The position numbers and the translations under genes are program-made. Positions 38,902-46,471 of a stretch of 46,471 nt of DNA are shown piece after piece. The notes below the pieces were generated by a model. That model made no database searches and was not told where the DNA came from. It saw nothing but the letters and a program-made list of their open reading frames with translations. This DNA comes from JACOTK01 sp038256565 (GTDB lineage: Bacteria; Actinomycetota; Acidimicrobiia; Acidimicrobiales; CADCSY01). The stretch is from positions 1 to 46,471 of the forward strand of contig JBBSKG010000004.1 of NCBI GenBank assembly GCA_038256565.1, in the 5' to 3' direction. Position 1 is the stretch's first letter. Every line of letters starts with the position of its first letter.

Positions 38902-40376
38902 GTGCAACCGATGCCAGTAGTGGCACTGATGTTGCAGCGACGGGGGTCATCGCTACCGACTCAGATCAGTGGGAAATGGTTATAGGCCTAGAAGTCCACT
39001 GCGAGCTAGCGACTGCTACCAAGTTGTTTTGCGGTTGTCCTAACTCGTTTGGCGATGAGCCAAACACGAATGTGTGCCCTAACTGTCTGGGTTTGCCAGG
39101 GTCACTGCCGGTGCTTAATCGCCAGGCTGTCGAGCTTGCCATGCGCCTAGGTCTAGCGCTCGGTTGCACCATTCAAGACAGCTTGTTTCATAGGAAGAAC
39201 TATTTCTACCCAGACATGCCAAAGGGTTATCAGATAAGTCAGTACGACGTTCCAATCAATGCCAATGGCGTGTTGGAGCTTGCTGATGGAACTCCTATTG
39301 GTATTGAGCGTGCGCATCTTGAAGAAGACACTGGCAAGTCAACTCACGTTGGCGGCGGTGGTCGTATTCATGAGGCTGACTATTCACTGGTTGATTACAA
39401 CCGAGCAGGCGTACCGCTAGTTGAGATTGTTAGCCGCCCCGACCTCCGCACTCCCGAACAAGCTCGCTCGTATGCGAATGAGCTGAGGGCAATTTTATTA
39501 GCCACCGGTGCGTCTGACGCAAAGATGGAAGAGGGCAGCATGCGTGTCGATGCGAACGTGTCGGTTCGCCCACAAGGCACCGATGCGCTTGGCACACGTT
39601 GTGAGATCAAGAACCTCAACTCTGTTAGGTCATTGGGCCGAGCGATTGAGTACGAGGCCCGTCGCCAAGTCGACCTGTTGGAATCTGGCGAGAAGGTAGT
39701 TCAACAGACCCGCCACTGGGACGAGAACGATGGACGCACTCATACTTTGCGTTCTAAAGAAGAGGCTTACGACTACCGCTATTTTCCAGAGCCCGATCTT
39801 GTGCCCGTGGCTCCAGACGAGCAGTGGCGAGCTTCGGTTGCAGCTTCGTTGCCATTGTTGCCAGCACAGCGTCGACATCGGCTTGCTGAGGCAACAAAAA
39901 CAACGTCTGGCGAAGTAGCGGTCGTTGTTGAGCGAGGTCTTGATGATTTGGTGTTGGCTGCTATGGCCGAAGGTGGCGATGCGGGTCGACTGTTAACCCA
40001 TAGCGAACACAACCTTGCTGGCATTGCGCCCGATGCGTTGAGCGTGAAGTCCTTTGCGGTACTCACCCAAATGGAAGTTGACGGAAAGTTGACCGCCACC
40101 CAAGCCAAGGTGATTTTGGCTGACTTAGTGGCCGGTGATGGAAACGGTGACCCTGTTGAAATGGCGGCTGCAAAGGGCTTTGAGGCAATGGCCGACGATG
40201 ACCTTGTGCCGATTGTCGATGAACTCATAGCGGCCAACCCCGATGCGTGGGCCAAGTACAAAGATGGCGACCCCAAGATCACAGGCTTCTTTGTGGGTGG
40301 CGTCATGAAGGCGACTCAAGGCAAGGCCGACGGCAAAGTGGTCAACAAATTGCTTCGCCAGCGAGCGGAAGGCTGA
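38898..40376 (+). CDS. gatB: Asp/Glu-tRNA amidotransferase subunit B
   Basis: The 492-residue GatB kinase/amidotransferase subunit binds the misacylated tRNA. Signatures: MVIGLEVHCELATATKLFCG and CPNCLGLPGSLPVLN (zinc-site cysteines CGCPN and CPNC), FHRKNYFYPDMPKGYQISQY, SLVDYNRAGVPLVEIVSRPD, RCEIKNLNSVRS and the C-terminal YqeY-like tail that recognises tRNA. The start overlaps the gatA stop as ATGA. The N-terminal extension of about 25 residues before the conserved core is Ser/Thr/Ala-rich. Confidence 0.96.
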   Translation: MSATDASSGTDVAATGVIATDSDQWEMVIGLEVHCELATATKLFCGCPNSFGDEPNTNVCPNCLGLPGSLPVLNRQAVELAMRLGLALGCTIQDSLFHRKNYFYPDMPKGYQISQYDVPINANGVLELADGTPIGIERAHLEEDTGKSTHVGGGGRIHEADYSLVDYNRAGVPLVEIVSRPDLRTPEQARSYANELRAILLATGASDAKMEEGSMRVDANVSVRPQGTDALGTRCEIKNLNSVRSLGRAIEYEARRQVDLLESGEKVVQQTRHWDENDGRTHTLRSKEEAYDYRYFPEPDLVPVAPDEQWRASVAASLPLLPAQRRHRLAEATKTTSGEVAVVVERGLDDLVLAAMAEGGDAGRLLTHSEHNLAGIAPDALSVKSFAVLTQMEVDGKLTATQAKVILADLVAGDGNGDPVEMAAAKGFEAMADDDLVPIVDELIAANPDAWAKYKDGDPKITGFFVGGVMKATQGKADGKVVNKLLRQRAEG

Positions 40377-40413
40377 AACCTATCTGTCAGGCGTTTAGAG
40401 CGTCCGCCGATAG

Positions 40414-40466
40414 GCGGTGCTCAATTAAATACAGGCCCTGTTATTCCAGTCTGTGACTGGAATAAC
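40414..40466 (+). terminator. Two stem-loops between gatB and ilvD
   Basis: CCGCC at 40414-40418 pairs with GGCGG at 40423-40427 around gata. A perfect 12-bp stem pairs 40440-40451 with 40455-40466 around a 3-nt loop. The second hairpin, 64 nt after the gatB stop, is a reasonable terminator for the gat operon, although only a short AAATCTTT follows. It could also sit in the ilvD leader, since the ilvD ATG is 57 nt downstream. The 146-nt gap otherwise shows nothing. Confidence 0.45.
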
Positions 40467-40522
40467 AAATCTTTGGCACACACAAGGTGCTTCTACTCCG
40501 CTGAGTCTCTTAGTCTTGGCGC

Positions 40523-42232
40523 ATGTCCGAACGCATTTCTGATAGTAGCGAGACGCCGATTTCCATTAAGCCTCGAAGCTATGAGGTAACTGACGGCCCA
40601 CAGCGTGCGCCTGCTCGGGCGATGCTTCGGGCAATTGGTATGACTGATGACGATTGGAGTAAGTCTCAGGTCGGGGTTTGTTCATCTTGGAACGAAGTAA
40701 CCCCCTGCAACATGCCGCTCGACCGGTTGGCTAAACGGTCTAAAGAAGGGGTGCGCAGCGCTGGTGCCTACCCGATTGAGTTCGTGACCATTGCGGTTTC
40801 CGACGGCATCTCGATGGGCCACGAAGGCATGCGAGCATCTTTGGTAAGTCGTGAGGTAATTGCAGACTCGGTAGAAACCGTCATGCACGCTGAACGCTTT
40901 GATGCCCTAGTTGCGTTTGCTGGTTGTGACAAGTCGCTACCGGGAATGCTCATGGCAGCCGCTCGTCTCGACTTGCCTTCGGTTTTTGTTTATGGCGGTT
41001 CGATTCTTCCGGGTCGTAAAGGTGACGAGGCCCTTGACATCGTTAGTGTCTTTGAAGCGGTAGGGGCCCATGCTGCGGGCACGATGAATGATGCTGAGTT
41101 AGGTGAGATAGAGCGTTTGGCTTGTCCCACCGAAGGAAGTTGTGCGGGAATGTTTACCGCCAACACCATGGCGTCGGTAGCTGAGGCACTCGGCATGTCG
41201 TTACCTGGAAGTGCGTCGCCGCCAGCGGTTGATCGTCGAAGAGACGACTTCGCGTATGCCAGCGGTACGGCGGTTGTGAATTTGTTGGAGCTTGGCATTA
41301 CGGCTCGACAGATCATGACAAAAGAGGCATTCGAGAATGCGATTGCGGTTGTCATGGCACTTGGAGGTTCGACCAACGCGGTGCTTCATCTGTTAGCAAT
41401 TGCAAATGAGGCCAGGGTTGATCTCAGAATCGACGATTTCAACAAGGTCGCCGCTCGAGTGCCTCACATTGCCGACACCAAACCTCATGGTAAGTACCAC
41501 ATGAGCGACATTGATCGCATCGGTGGAGTCCCAGTTGTAATGCGAGAACTGCTTGAAGCTGGCCTTCTTCATGGCGACTGTCTCACCGTTACCGGAAAGA
41601 CCATGGCCGAGAATCTTGTCGCCCTTGACCCTCCGAGGGCAGATGGAGCAGTGATTCGTCCTTTGAGTAACCCGATTCATGCAGATGGAGGCATAGCTAT
41701 TCTCACCGGCTCAATGGCCCCCAAGGGAAGCGTCATAAAAGTGGCTGGCATTGACTTCGATTACTTTGAGGGCCCAGCTCGGGTCTTTGATGGCGAAGAC
41801 GGTGCGATGGAAGCCATTCTCAGTGGCTCGATTGAACCAGGCACCGTTGTTGTTATCCGTTACGAGGGGCCCAAGGGTGGCCCAGGTATGCGTGAGATGT
41901 TGGCGGTCACAGGGGCAATGAAAGGTGCCGGCAGAGGTGGCGATTGTGCGTTGCTCACCGATGGACGATTCTCGGGTGGTACACATGGGTTTTGTATTGG
42001 ACATGTTGCGCCTGAAGCAGTGGTTGGTGGTCCAATCGCTTTTGTTGCAGACGGTGATCGTATCGTGATTGATATCAAAGCCCGATCGATCGAGCTTATG
42101 GTCGACGAAGCAGAGTTGGAGCGTCGACGGGGGGAGTGGAAGTTGCCAGAGCCTCGCTACACCACGGGGGTATTGGCCAAGTTTGCTCGCCTAGTAACTG
42201 GTGCTGATCGGGGAGCGGTCACTGAGCCCTAA
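40523..42232 (+). CDS. ilvD: Dihydroxy-acid dehydratase IlvD
   Basis: The 569-residue Fe-S enzyme of valine, leucine and isoleucine synthesis converts dihydroxy acids to 2-keto acids. Motifs include VGVCSSWNEVTPCNMPLDRL, the cluster and metal ligand region AFAGCDKSLPGMLMAAARLD, and CPTEGSCAGMFTANTMASVA. It also has ILTGSMAPKGSVIKVAG and TDGRFSGGTHGFCIGHVAPE, which includes the C-terminal active-site Ser region. Three cluster-type cysteines are present (C63-like, GCDK and GSCAGM). Length is normal. It is a single gene, separated from gatB by hairpins and from the convergent GGDEF-EAL gene by only 14 nt. Confidence 0.95.
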   Translation: MSERISDSSETPISIKPRSYEVTDGPQRAPARAMLRAIGMTDDDWSKSQVGVCSSWNEVTPCNMPLDRLAKRSKEGVRSAGAYPIEFVTIAVSDGISMGHEGMRASLVSREVIADSVETVMHAERFDALVAFAGCDKSLPGMLMAAARLDLPSVFVYGGSILPGRKGDEALDIVSVFEAVGAHAAGTMNDAELGEIERLACPTEGSCAGMFTANTMASVAEALGMSLPGSASPPAVDRRRDDFAYASGTAVVNLLELGITARQIMTKEAFENAIAVVMALGGSTNAVLHLLAIANEARVDLRIDDFNKVAARVPHIADTKPHGKYHMSDIDRIGGVPVVMRELLEAGLLHGDCLTVTGKTMAENLVALDPPRADGAVIRPLSNPIHADGGIAILTGSMAPKGSVIKVAGIDFDYFEGPARVFDGEDGAMEAILSGSIEPGTVVVIRYEGPKGGPGMREMLAVTGAMKGAGRGGDCALLTDGRFSGGTHGFCIGHVAPEAVVGGPIAFVADGDRIVIDIKARSIELMVDEAELERRRGEWKLPEPRYTTGVLAKFARLVTGADRGAVTEP

Positions 42233-42246
42233 TGATGCTCGGATCC

Positions 42247-44271
42247 CTAGTTGGTACGGGTACTTACGGGTATACGTGCTGCTGGATTCCGTTTAGCAAC
42301 TCGGCTGGCAGATTTGTCTGACTGGTCAGCATTATATCCAGTAACCCACTCAGCAATCAGGCTCGCCGGCAGCGGCTTGGTGAGGTGGTACCCCTGAATG
42401 GTGTCGCAGCTCAGGCTGTTTAGGTGGTCGAGTTGGGTTTCCGTCTCTACTCCTTCAGCGGTGACTTTGAGTCCAAGGTTATGTGCGAGGTCGATGACGC
42501 TTCGCACGATCATCGCGTCGGTGGCATCGTTGTTCATGTTGTTGACGAAGCTCCGGTCGATCTTGAGCTGGTTGACAGGAAGATTCTTGAGATAGCTAAG
42601 TGAGCTATAGCCGGTACCGAAGTCGTCAAGCGCTAGATGTATTCCAAGATCAGATAGTTGGTGCAACAAGGTGTTGGCGTATTCAGGGTCGGCGAGTAAT
42701 CCGCTTTCTGTAACTTCTAGTTCGAGGTGTGAGGCGGGGACTCCATGACGGCGTAGCAATGCAGCCACGCGATCGGGTAGGTCGGATTCCCGAAGATTGC
42801 GTGCCGAGAGATTGACGGCGACCCGCAGATCTAGGCCCTGGTCATGCCATTTGCGGCACTGTGCAAGTGCTATATCGAGAGCCTTGAGGGTGAGCGGGCG
42901 AATCAATCCACTCTGTTCTGCAAGTGGAATGAAGTCATCTGGAAAGATGAACCCACGGGTAGGGTGATTCCAGCGAATGAGTGCCTCAACGCCGGTGACA
43001 TCGCCTGTGTGGAGATCGACCAGTGGGTGATAGTGCATTTCGAGTTCGTTGTCGTTATCGAGGGCTCGGCGTAGTTCACCGGCAAGGGCAAGTTTGATTG
43101 GGCTGTTTGAGTCATGTTCAGCGCTATAGAAGGCATAGTCGAGCCCTCCATCCTTTGCGGCGTACATGGCTATATCAGCATGCTGCATAAGCGAATCGGC
43201 ATCTTCACCGTGTTCGGGGTAGAGCGTTACGCCGATGCTCGCCTCGACGTTGACTGTCACGTTGTTGATCTCAAATGGTTCTCGCAATAGTTCAGTAAAG
43301 CGTTCTGCTACAGCTATAAGAGTCGATGAGTTGTTGACGTCTGGGACGATGATGGCGAATTCGTCGCCACCGAGGCGGGCTACCGAGTCAGCATCTCGTA
43401 CGGCGGTCGTAAGTCGCTTGGCGATGAGTTTGATCAGTTCATCGCCTTGTTTGTGGCCAAGAGCGTCGTTGACTTCTTTGAATCGATCAAGGTCAAGGAA
43501 CAAAAGCCCTGTTTGATGTCCGCTGCGCGCAGACCGTGCAAGAGCTTGTTCAAGACGGTCCTTGAACAAGTTTCGATTTGGCAACCCAGTCAAGGTGTCA
43601 TGCATGGCAAGGTGCTCGTTTTCATCGACCTGGCGACGCAACGCTCTCCCCACGCTCATTGCAATCGGAAATAGTGATATCCATAGCCCGAGCAGTCCAA
43701 TTACCAAAACGATGTAGATCGCAGGAAGGCGTTTGTCGGTTGCTTTGGTCGCTATGGAATCAGGAGTCGTGGCCTCGATAACCCCTATGACTTGGGCGGT
43801 ATTGGAAGCGGATGTGGCTGGTATGTAGAAACGAGCGAGACGGGTCTCATTGTTTTGTGTAAATTTTGCCACTAGCTCGTTGTTCAATGCCTTGATAAAG
43901 GCATCAGATGAAGGGATCGAGGTACCCACTTCAGCTGGTGCCGTGGCCCAGAAAACCTTGCCTTGTGCTGTGGCAATGCGGAGGTCAAGCTTTTCAAGGT
44001 TTGGGCCGACCAGCTGCTTGGTAAGCGCATCTATGGGGACGGCAGCTTCAGGGGAGAGGGTGCCGCTTACGAAGGCTTCAGGTGGTAAGACAAGGTTCGC
44101 CATTGCCCCAGTCATGAGCTGTAGAGAGTTGCCAAATGACTCCAAGGCACCCTTTTCAAGGGTAGAACGTACGGTACGGGTTAGAAAGACACCCAGCAAC
44201 AGGATAGGCACGAGCGTTACAACGCCGAAGGTGAGCAACGCCTTTGATTGGCCAGCTTTAGAGTCGCGCAT
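42247..44271 (-). CDS. Membrane GGDEF-EAL protein (c-di-GMP synthesis/turnover), paralogue 1
   Basis: The 674-residue protein has TM1 at residues about 11-31, an extracytoplasmic sensor at about 32-182, and TM2 at about 183-207. A GGDEF domain follows with intact RLGGDEFAIIV (GGDEF at 301-305) and an RDAD inhibitory site five residues before it. The EAL domain has EALIRWNHP (429-431), DDFGTGYSS, KIDRSFVNN and TAEGVET. Both active sites look intact, so the protein could make or break cyclic di-GMP in response to an external cue. The sensor domain is not recognisable. GAGGA precedes the ATG. It lies 43 nt downstream of its paralogue on the same strand and is convergent with ilvD. Confidence 0.9.
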   Translation of the reverse strand: MRDSKAGQSKALLTFGVVTLVPILLLGVFLTRTVRSTLEKGALESFGNSLQLMTGAMANLVLPPEAFVSGTLSPEAAVPIDALTKQLVGPNLEKLDLRIATAQGKVFWATAPAEVGTSIPSSDAFIKALNNELVAKFTQNNETRLARFYIPATSASNTAQVIGVIEATTPDSIATKATDKRLPAIYIVLVIGLLGLWISLFPIAMSVGRALRRQVDENEHLAMHDTLTGLPNRNLFKDRLEQALARSARSGHQTGLLFLDLDRFKEVNDALGHKQGDELIKLIAKRLTTAVRDADSVARLGGDEFAIIVPDVNNSSTLIAVAERFTELLREPFEINNVTVNVEASIGVTLYPEHGEDADSLMQHADIAMYAAKDGGLDYAFYSAEHDSNSPIKLALAGELRRALDNDNELEMHYHPLVDLHTGDVTGVEALIRWNHPTRGFIFPDDFIPLAEQSGLIRPLTLKALDIALAQCRKWHDQGLDLRVAVNLSARNLRESDLPDRVAALLRRHGVPASHLELEVTESGLLADPEYANTLLHQLSDLGIHLALDDFGTGYSSLSYLKNLPVNQLKIDRSFVNNMNNDATDAMIVRSVIDLAHNLGLKVTAEGVETETQLDHLNSLSCDTIQGYHLTKPLPASLIAEWVTGYNADQSDKSASRVAKRNPAARIPVSTRTN

Positions 44272-44314
44272 TATTCCTCGGTATCATCAGGCGCAGGAAT
44301 TAGTGATCCCGCTA

Positions 44315-46312
44315 TTAATGGATAAATCGGACAGATTTCCCCAAACCTTGAGCAATTTCTTGGACTCTCTTTTTGTGGTGATAGCCAGCAATCCAAGCGG
44401 GAATCAATTCAGCAGCAAGTGGCTTGGTGAAGTGGTAGCCCTGGACTGTGTCGCAGTGCAGGTTTGCGAGCTGTGCGAGTTGTTCGGCGGTCTCTACGCC
44501 CTCGGCAGTTACTTCGAGCCCAAGGTTGTGAGCAAGTTCGATCACGCTTCGCACGATCATCGCGTCGGTGGCATCGTTGCTCATGTTGTTGACGAAGCTT
44601 CGGTCAATTTTGAGCTGATTGACTGGGAGATTCTTGAGATAGCTGAGTGAGCTATAGCCGGTGCCGAAGTCGTCGAGCGCTATATGAACACCAATGCTAG
44701 AGAGTTGGTGTAAGAGGGTGTTCGCGTATGCCGGGTCTGAAAGAAGCCCGCTTTCGGTGATTTCTAGCTCAAGATTATCTGGCTCAACTCCATGGCGAAT
44801 CAGCATTTCTGTGACTCGCTCGGGTAGGTCAGCTTCGCGCAGGTTGCGAGCAGAGAGATTGACGGCAACTCGTAGGTTGAGTCCATCGTCTTGCCATTTA
44901 CGGCATTGGGCCAGTGAAAGATCGAGAGCTTTTATGGTCAGCGGGCGAATGAGACCACTTTGTTCTGCAAGTGGGATGAAGTCATCAGGTAGGACAAACC
45001 CTCGCGAAGGGTGATGCCATCTAATTAGTGCTTCGACGCCGGTTACGACGTTGGTTTGGACATCAACAAGAGGGTGGAAGTGCATGATGAGTTCATCGTC
45101 GTTGTCGAGAGCTCTACGTAGTTCTCCTGCGAGAGCAAGCTTTACGGGGCTGTTCGAGTCATGTTCTGCGCTATAGAAGGCGTAGTCGAGCCCTGCTTCT
45201 TTTGCGGCGTACATGGCAATGTCGGCTCGTTGCATGAGTATGTCGGCATCGACACCGTGGTCAGGGAAGATGGTTATACCGATACTGGCATCGACATTCA
45301 CCATGAGGTTGTTGATGTCGAAGGGCTCTCGCATTATTTCAGTAAAACGTTCGGCCAAGCCAACGAGCATGGTTGTGTCGGTGACGTCTGTAACCACTAC
45401 GGCAAACTCGTCTCCACCGAGTCGAGCAACCGAGTCGCAATCACGAACAGTAGCGAAAAGTCGTCCAGCTATTTGGCCAAGCAAGATATCGCCTTGTTTG
45501 TGGCCAAGAGCGTCGTTGACCTCTTTGAAGCGGTCAAGGTCCACGAACAACAGTCCCGTTTGATGTCCACTACGTGTTGATTGAGCAACGGCTTGTTCCA
45601 GGCGGTCCTTCAATAGATGACGGTTTGGAAGGCCAGTCAGTTGGTCATGCATTGCGAGGTGTTCGTTTTCTTCCGCCTGTCGTCGCAAGGCACGGGCAAC
45701 TGTCATGGCAATTGGGAATAGGGCGAGCCAGAACAAGAACATGCCACCGCCCAAAATGAGCTGAATCTTCTTGAGGTCCTTTTCGGTCTTGGCCGTAATG
45801 ACGTAGTCAGGTGTGTTGGCCTCAACGACTCCCAGAACCTTGCCACCGATCGAAATTGGGAGGGTGTACTGGATGATCGTCCCGCCTTTGGCTTTGACGC
45901 TTTCGGTATTGGTAAAGCGAGATGAGGTGACTCCATCAAGAGCTTTTATTTCTACTGGTTTGAGCTTGACCTTCTTGCCAAGTAGGCCTACATCTGTTGC
46001 ATAAATGACGACTCCATCACGGTTGTACATAGTGGCGCTGAGCTGTTCTGCGCCAAGGAAGGTGAAGTCACCTAACAAGTCGTTGAGAATGTTTGTCTTT
46101 TCGATTGAGAATGGCTGACCGTTGAAGTCGGCCGGTGTCATCAGTTTTCCAACCATGAGAATCATCATGTTTTCGACTGACTGGGTGTAGTACTCCAGCG
46201 TGCGACTTCGAATCGTCTGGTTGACCGAGAGCGACACCACTGTTCCTAGTATTGCTAACAAGGTGAAGGTCACCGCGCCGAAGCGCACGAGCAGACGAGT
46301 CTTGTGCATCAC
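44315..46312 (-). CDS. Membrane GGDEF-EAL protein, paralogue 2
   Basis: The 665-residue protein has the same plan as its neighbour: TM1 at about 7-29, sensor domain at about 30-181, TM2 at about 182-204, GGDEF at 299-303 with an RDCD inhibitory site, and an EAL domain with EALIRWHHP, DDFGTGYSS, KIDRSFVNN and TAEGVET. The catalytic domains are very similar to paralogue 1, while the sensor domains have diverged strongly (this one has a PAS/Cache-like ATMYNRDGVVIYATDVGLLG). This suggests tandem duplication followed by a change of signal. Start GTG 46312 or ATG 46309. It is the first gene of the pair, so the promoter probably lies in 46313-46471. Confidence 0.9.
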   Translation of the reverse strand: MMHKTRLLVRFGAVTFTLLAILGTVVSLSVNQTIRSRTLEYYTQSVENMMILMVGKLMTPADFNGQPFSIEKTNILNDLLGDFTFLGAEQLSATMYNRDGVVIYATDVGLLGKKVKLKPVEIKALDGVTSSRFTNTESVKAKGGTIIQYTLPISIGGKVLGVVEANTPDYVITAKTEKDLKKIQLILGGGMFLFWLALFPIAMTVARALRRQAEENEHLAMHDQLTGLPNRHLLKDRLEQAVAQSTRSGHQTGLLFVDLDRFKEVNDALGHKQGDILLGQIAGRLFATVRDCDSVARLGGDEFAVVVTDVTDTTMLVGLAERFTEIMREPFDINNLMVNVDASIGITIFPDHGVDADILMQRADIAMYAAKEAGLDYAFYSAEHDSNSPVKLALAGELRRALDNDDELIMHFHPLVDVQTNVVTGVEALIRWHHPSRGFVLPDDFIPLAEQSGLIRPLTIKALDLSLAQCRKWQDDGLNLRVAVNLSARNLREADLPERVTEMLIRHGVEPDNLELEITESGLLSDPAYANTLLHQLSSIGVHIALDDFGTGYSSLSYLKNLPVNQLKIDRSFVNNMSNDATDAMIVRSVIELAHNLGLEVTAEGVETAEQLAQLANLHCDTVQGYHFTKPLAAELIPAWIAGYHHKKRVQEIAQGLGKSVRFIH

Positions 46313-46471
46313 ATGTTCTCTCGGCGGCTTGAGGGTCCGACTTGAGGAGTTAGGACCTTAATGGGGTTGCGACCACAGATGAGAGATGAAAGAATAGGTG
46401 GTAATGTCTTACTCGTACCACCGTCTGCTTGTAGTTTTGTAGCACGCGTCGTCGCTTGACGAGTGTGCACC
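46313..46471 (-). promoter_or_regulatory. Upstream region of the GGDEF-EAL pair with an inverted repeat
   Basis: No gene is visible. GGTGGTA at 46397-46403 and TACCACC at 46416-46422 form a perfect 7-bp inverted repeat with a 12-nt spacer, about 85-110 nt upstream of the start codon. This is a possible operator or hairpin for the divergent or downstream gene. The window ends here, so the neighbour is unknown. Confidence 0.3.

Noticed and set aside
43850..44650. 266-codon plus-strand frame opposite the GGDEF-EAL genes
   Set aside because: It runs antisense across the junction of two well-supported genes and has no recognisable domain; it mirrors their coding sequence.
1..46471. tRNA or rRNA genes
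   Set aside because: Intergenic gaps were scanned by eye for acceptor/T-loop patterns and none was found; a covariance search could still reveal a cryptic one.

Overview
The window looks like a chromosomal segment of an actinomycete (Actinomycetota) with moderate GC. An uncultured-type member of the class Acidimicrobiia is my best guess, but this is inference. The supporting evidence is protein content: a SepH cell-division protein, a PimB-type mannosyltransferase, an F420-type luciferase-like oxidoreductase, the GlgE maltose-1-phosphate pathway, a PASTA-domain Ser/Thr kinase, and a MoxR/DUF58/DUF4129/DUF4350/SpoIIM/RDD cluster in the order known from Mycobacterium tuberculosis Rv3689-Rv3695. 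No rRNA, tRNA, CRISPR array or intact insertion sequence was found.

Layout. Positions 1-1,200 are an accessory scar: two about 56-bp direct repeats (6-62, 1027-1082) bracket an IS3-type OrfA remnant, a frameshifted AbrB/MazE-type antitoxin, a GC-rich cupin gene and a perfect 35-bp palindrome. Positions 1.2-3.8 kb (minus strand) carry an F420-type oxidoreductase, an SDR and an unknown membrane protein. Positions 3.9-8.2 kb carry two small cysteine-rich proteins, sepH, queG and pimB, with a 15-bp tandem repeat at the queG-pimB junction. Positions 8.5-17.0 kb hold the overlapping glgE-treS-mak-glgB-GH57 operon, a nearly complete trehalose-to-alpha-glucan route, facing galT and an SRPBCC gene. 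Positions 18.5-25.6 kb hold the MoxR chaperone cluster. Positions 25.7-31.5 kb hold a cysteine desulfurase coupled to mnmA (tRNA 2-thiolation), a membrane protein, ligA and a membrane-anchored unknown. A 39-bp perfect palindrome separates the last of these from a PknB-like kinase (31.5-33.5 kb). After an SDR come an MFS exporter and an alpha/beta hydrolase, then gatCAB (Glu-tRNA-Gln/Asp-tRNA-Asn amidotransferase), ilvD, and two tandem paralogous GGDEF-EAL membrane proteins on the minus strand.

The most interesting unexplained signal is a pair of 100-nt intergenic elements of identical length (34462-34561 and 36999-37098). They match at about 64 of 100 positions without gaps and share a folded architecture. 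Several differences are paired: four base pairs change on both sides (A-T to T-A, G-C to A-T, T-A to G-C, G-C to T-A), and an outer stem is kept through G-U wobbles. This is the signature of a selected RNA structure. The elements directly follow the stop codons of an SDR and a hydrolase and bracket the MFS-hydrolase pair. I do not recognise them as a known riboswitch or terminator family. Other regulatory structures worth attention are the 39-bp palindrome that contains a start codon, and a long nested hairpin in the leader of the MFS gene.
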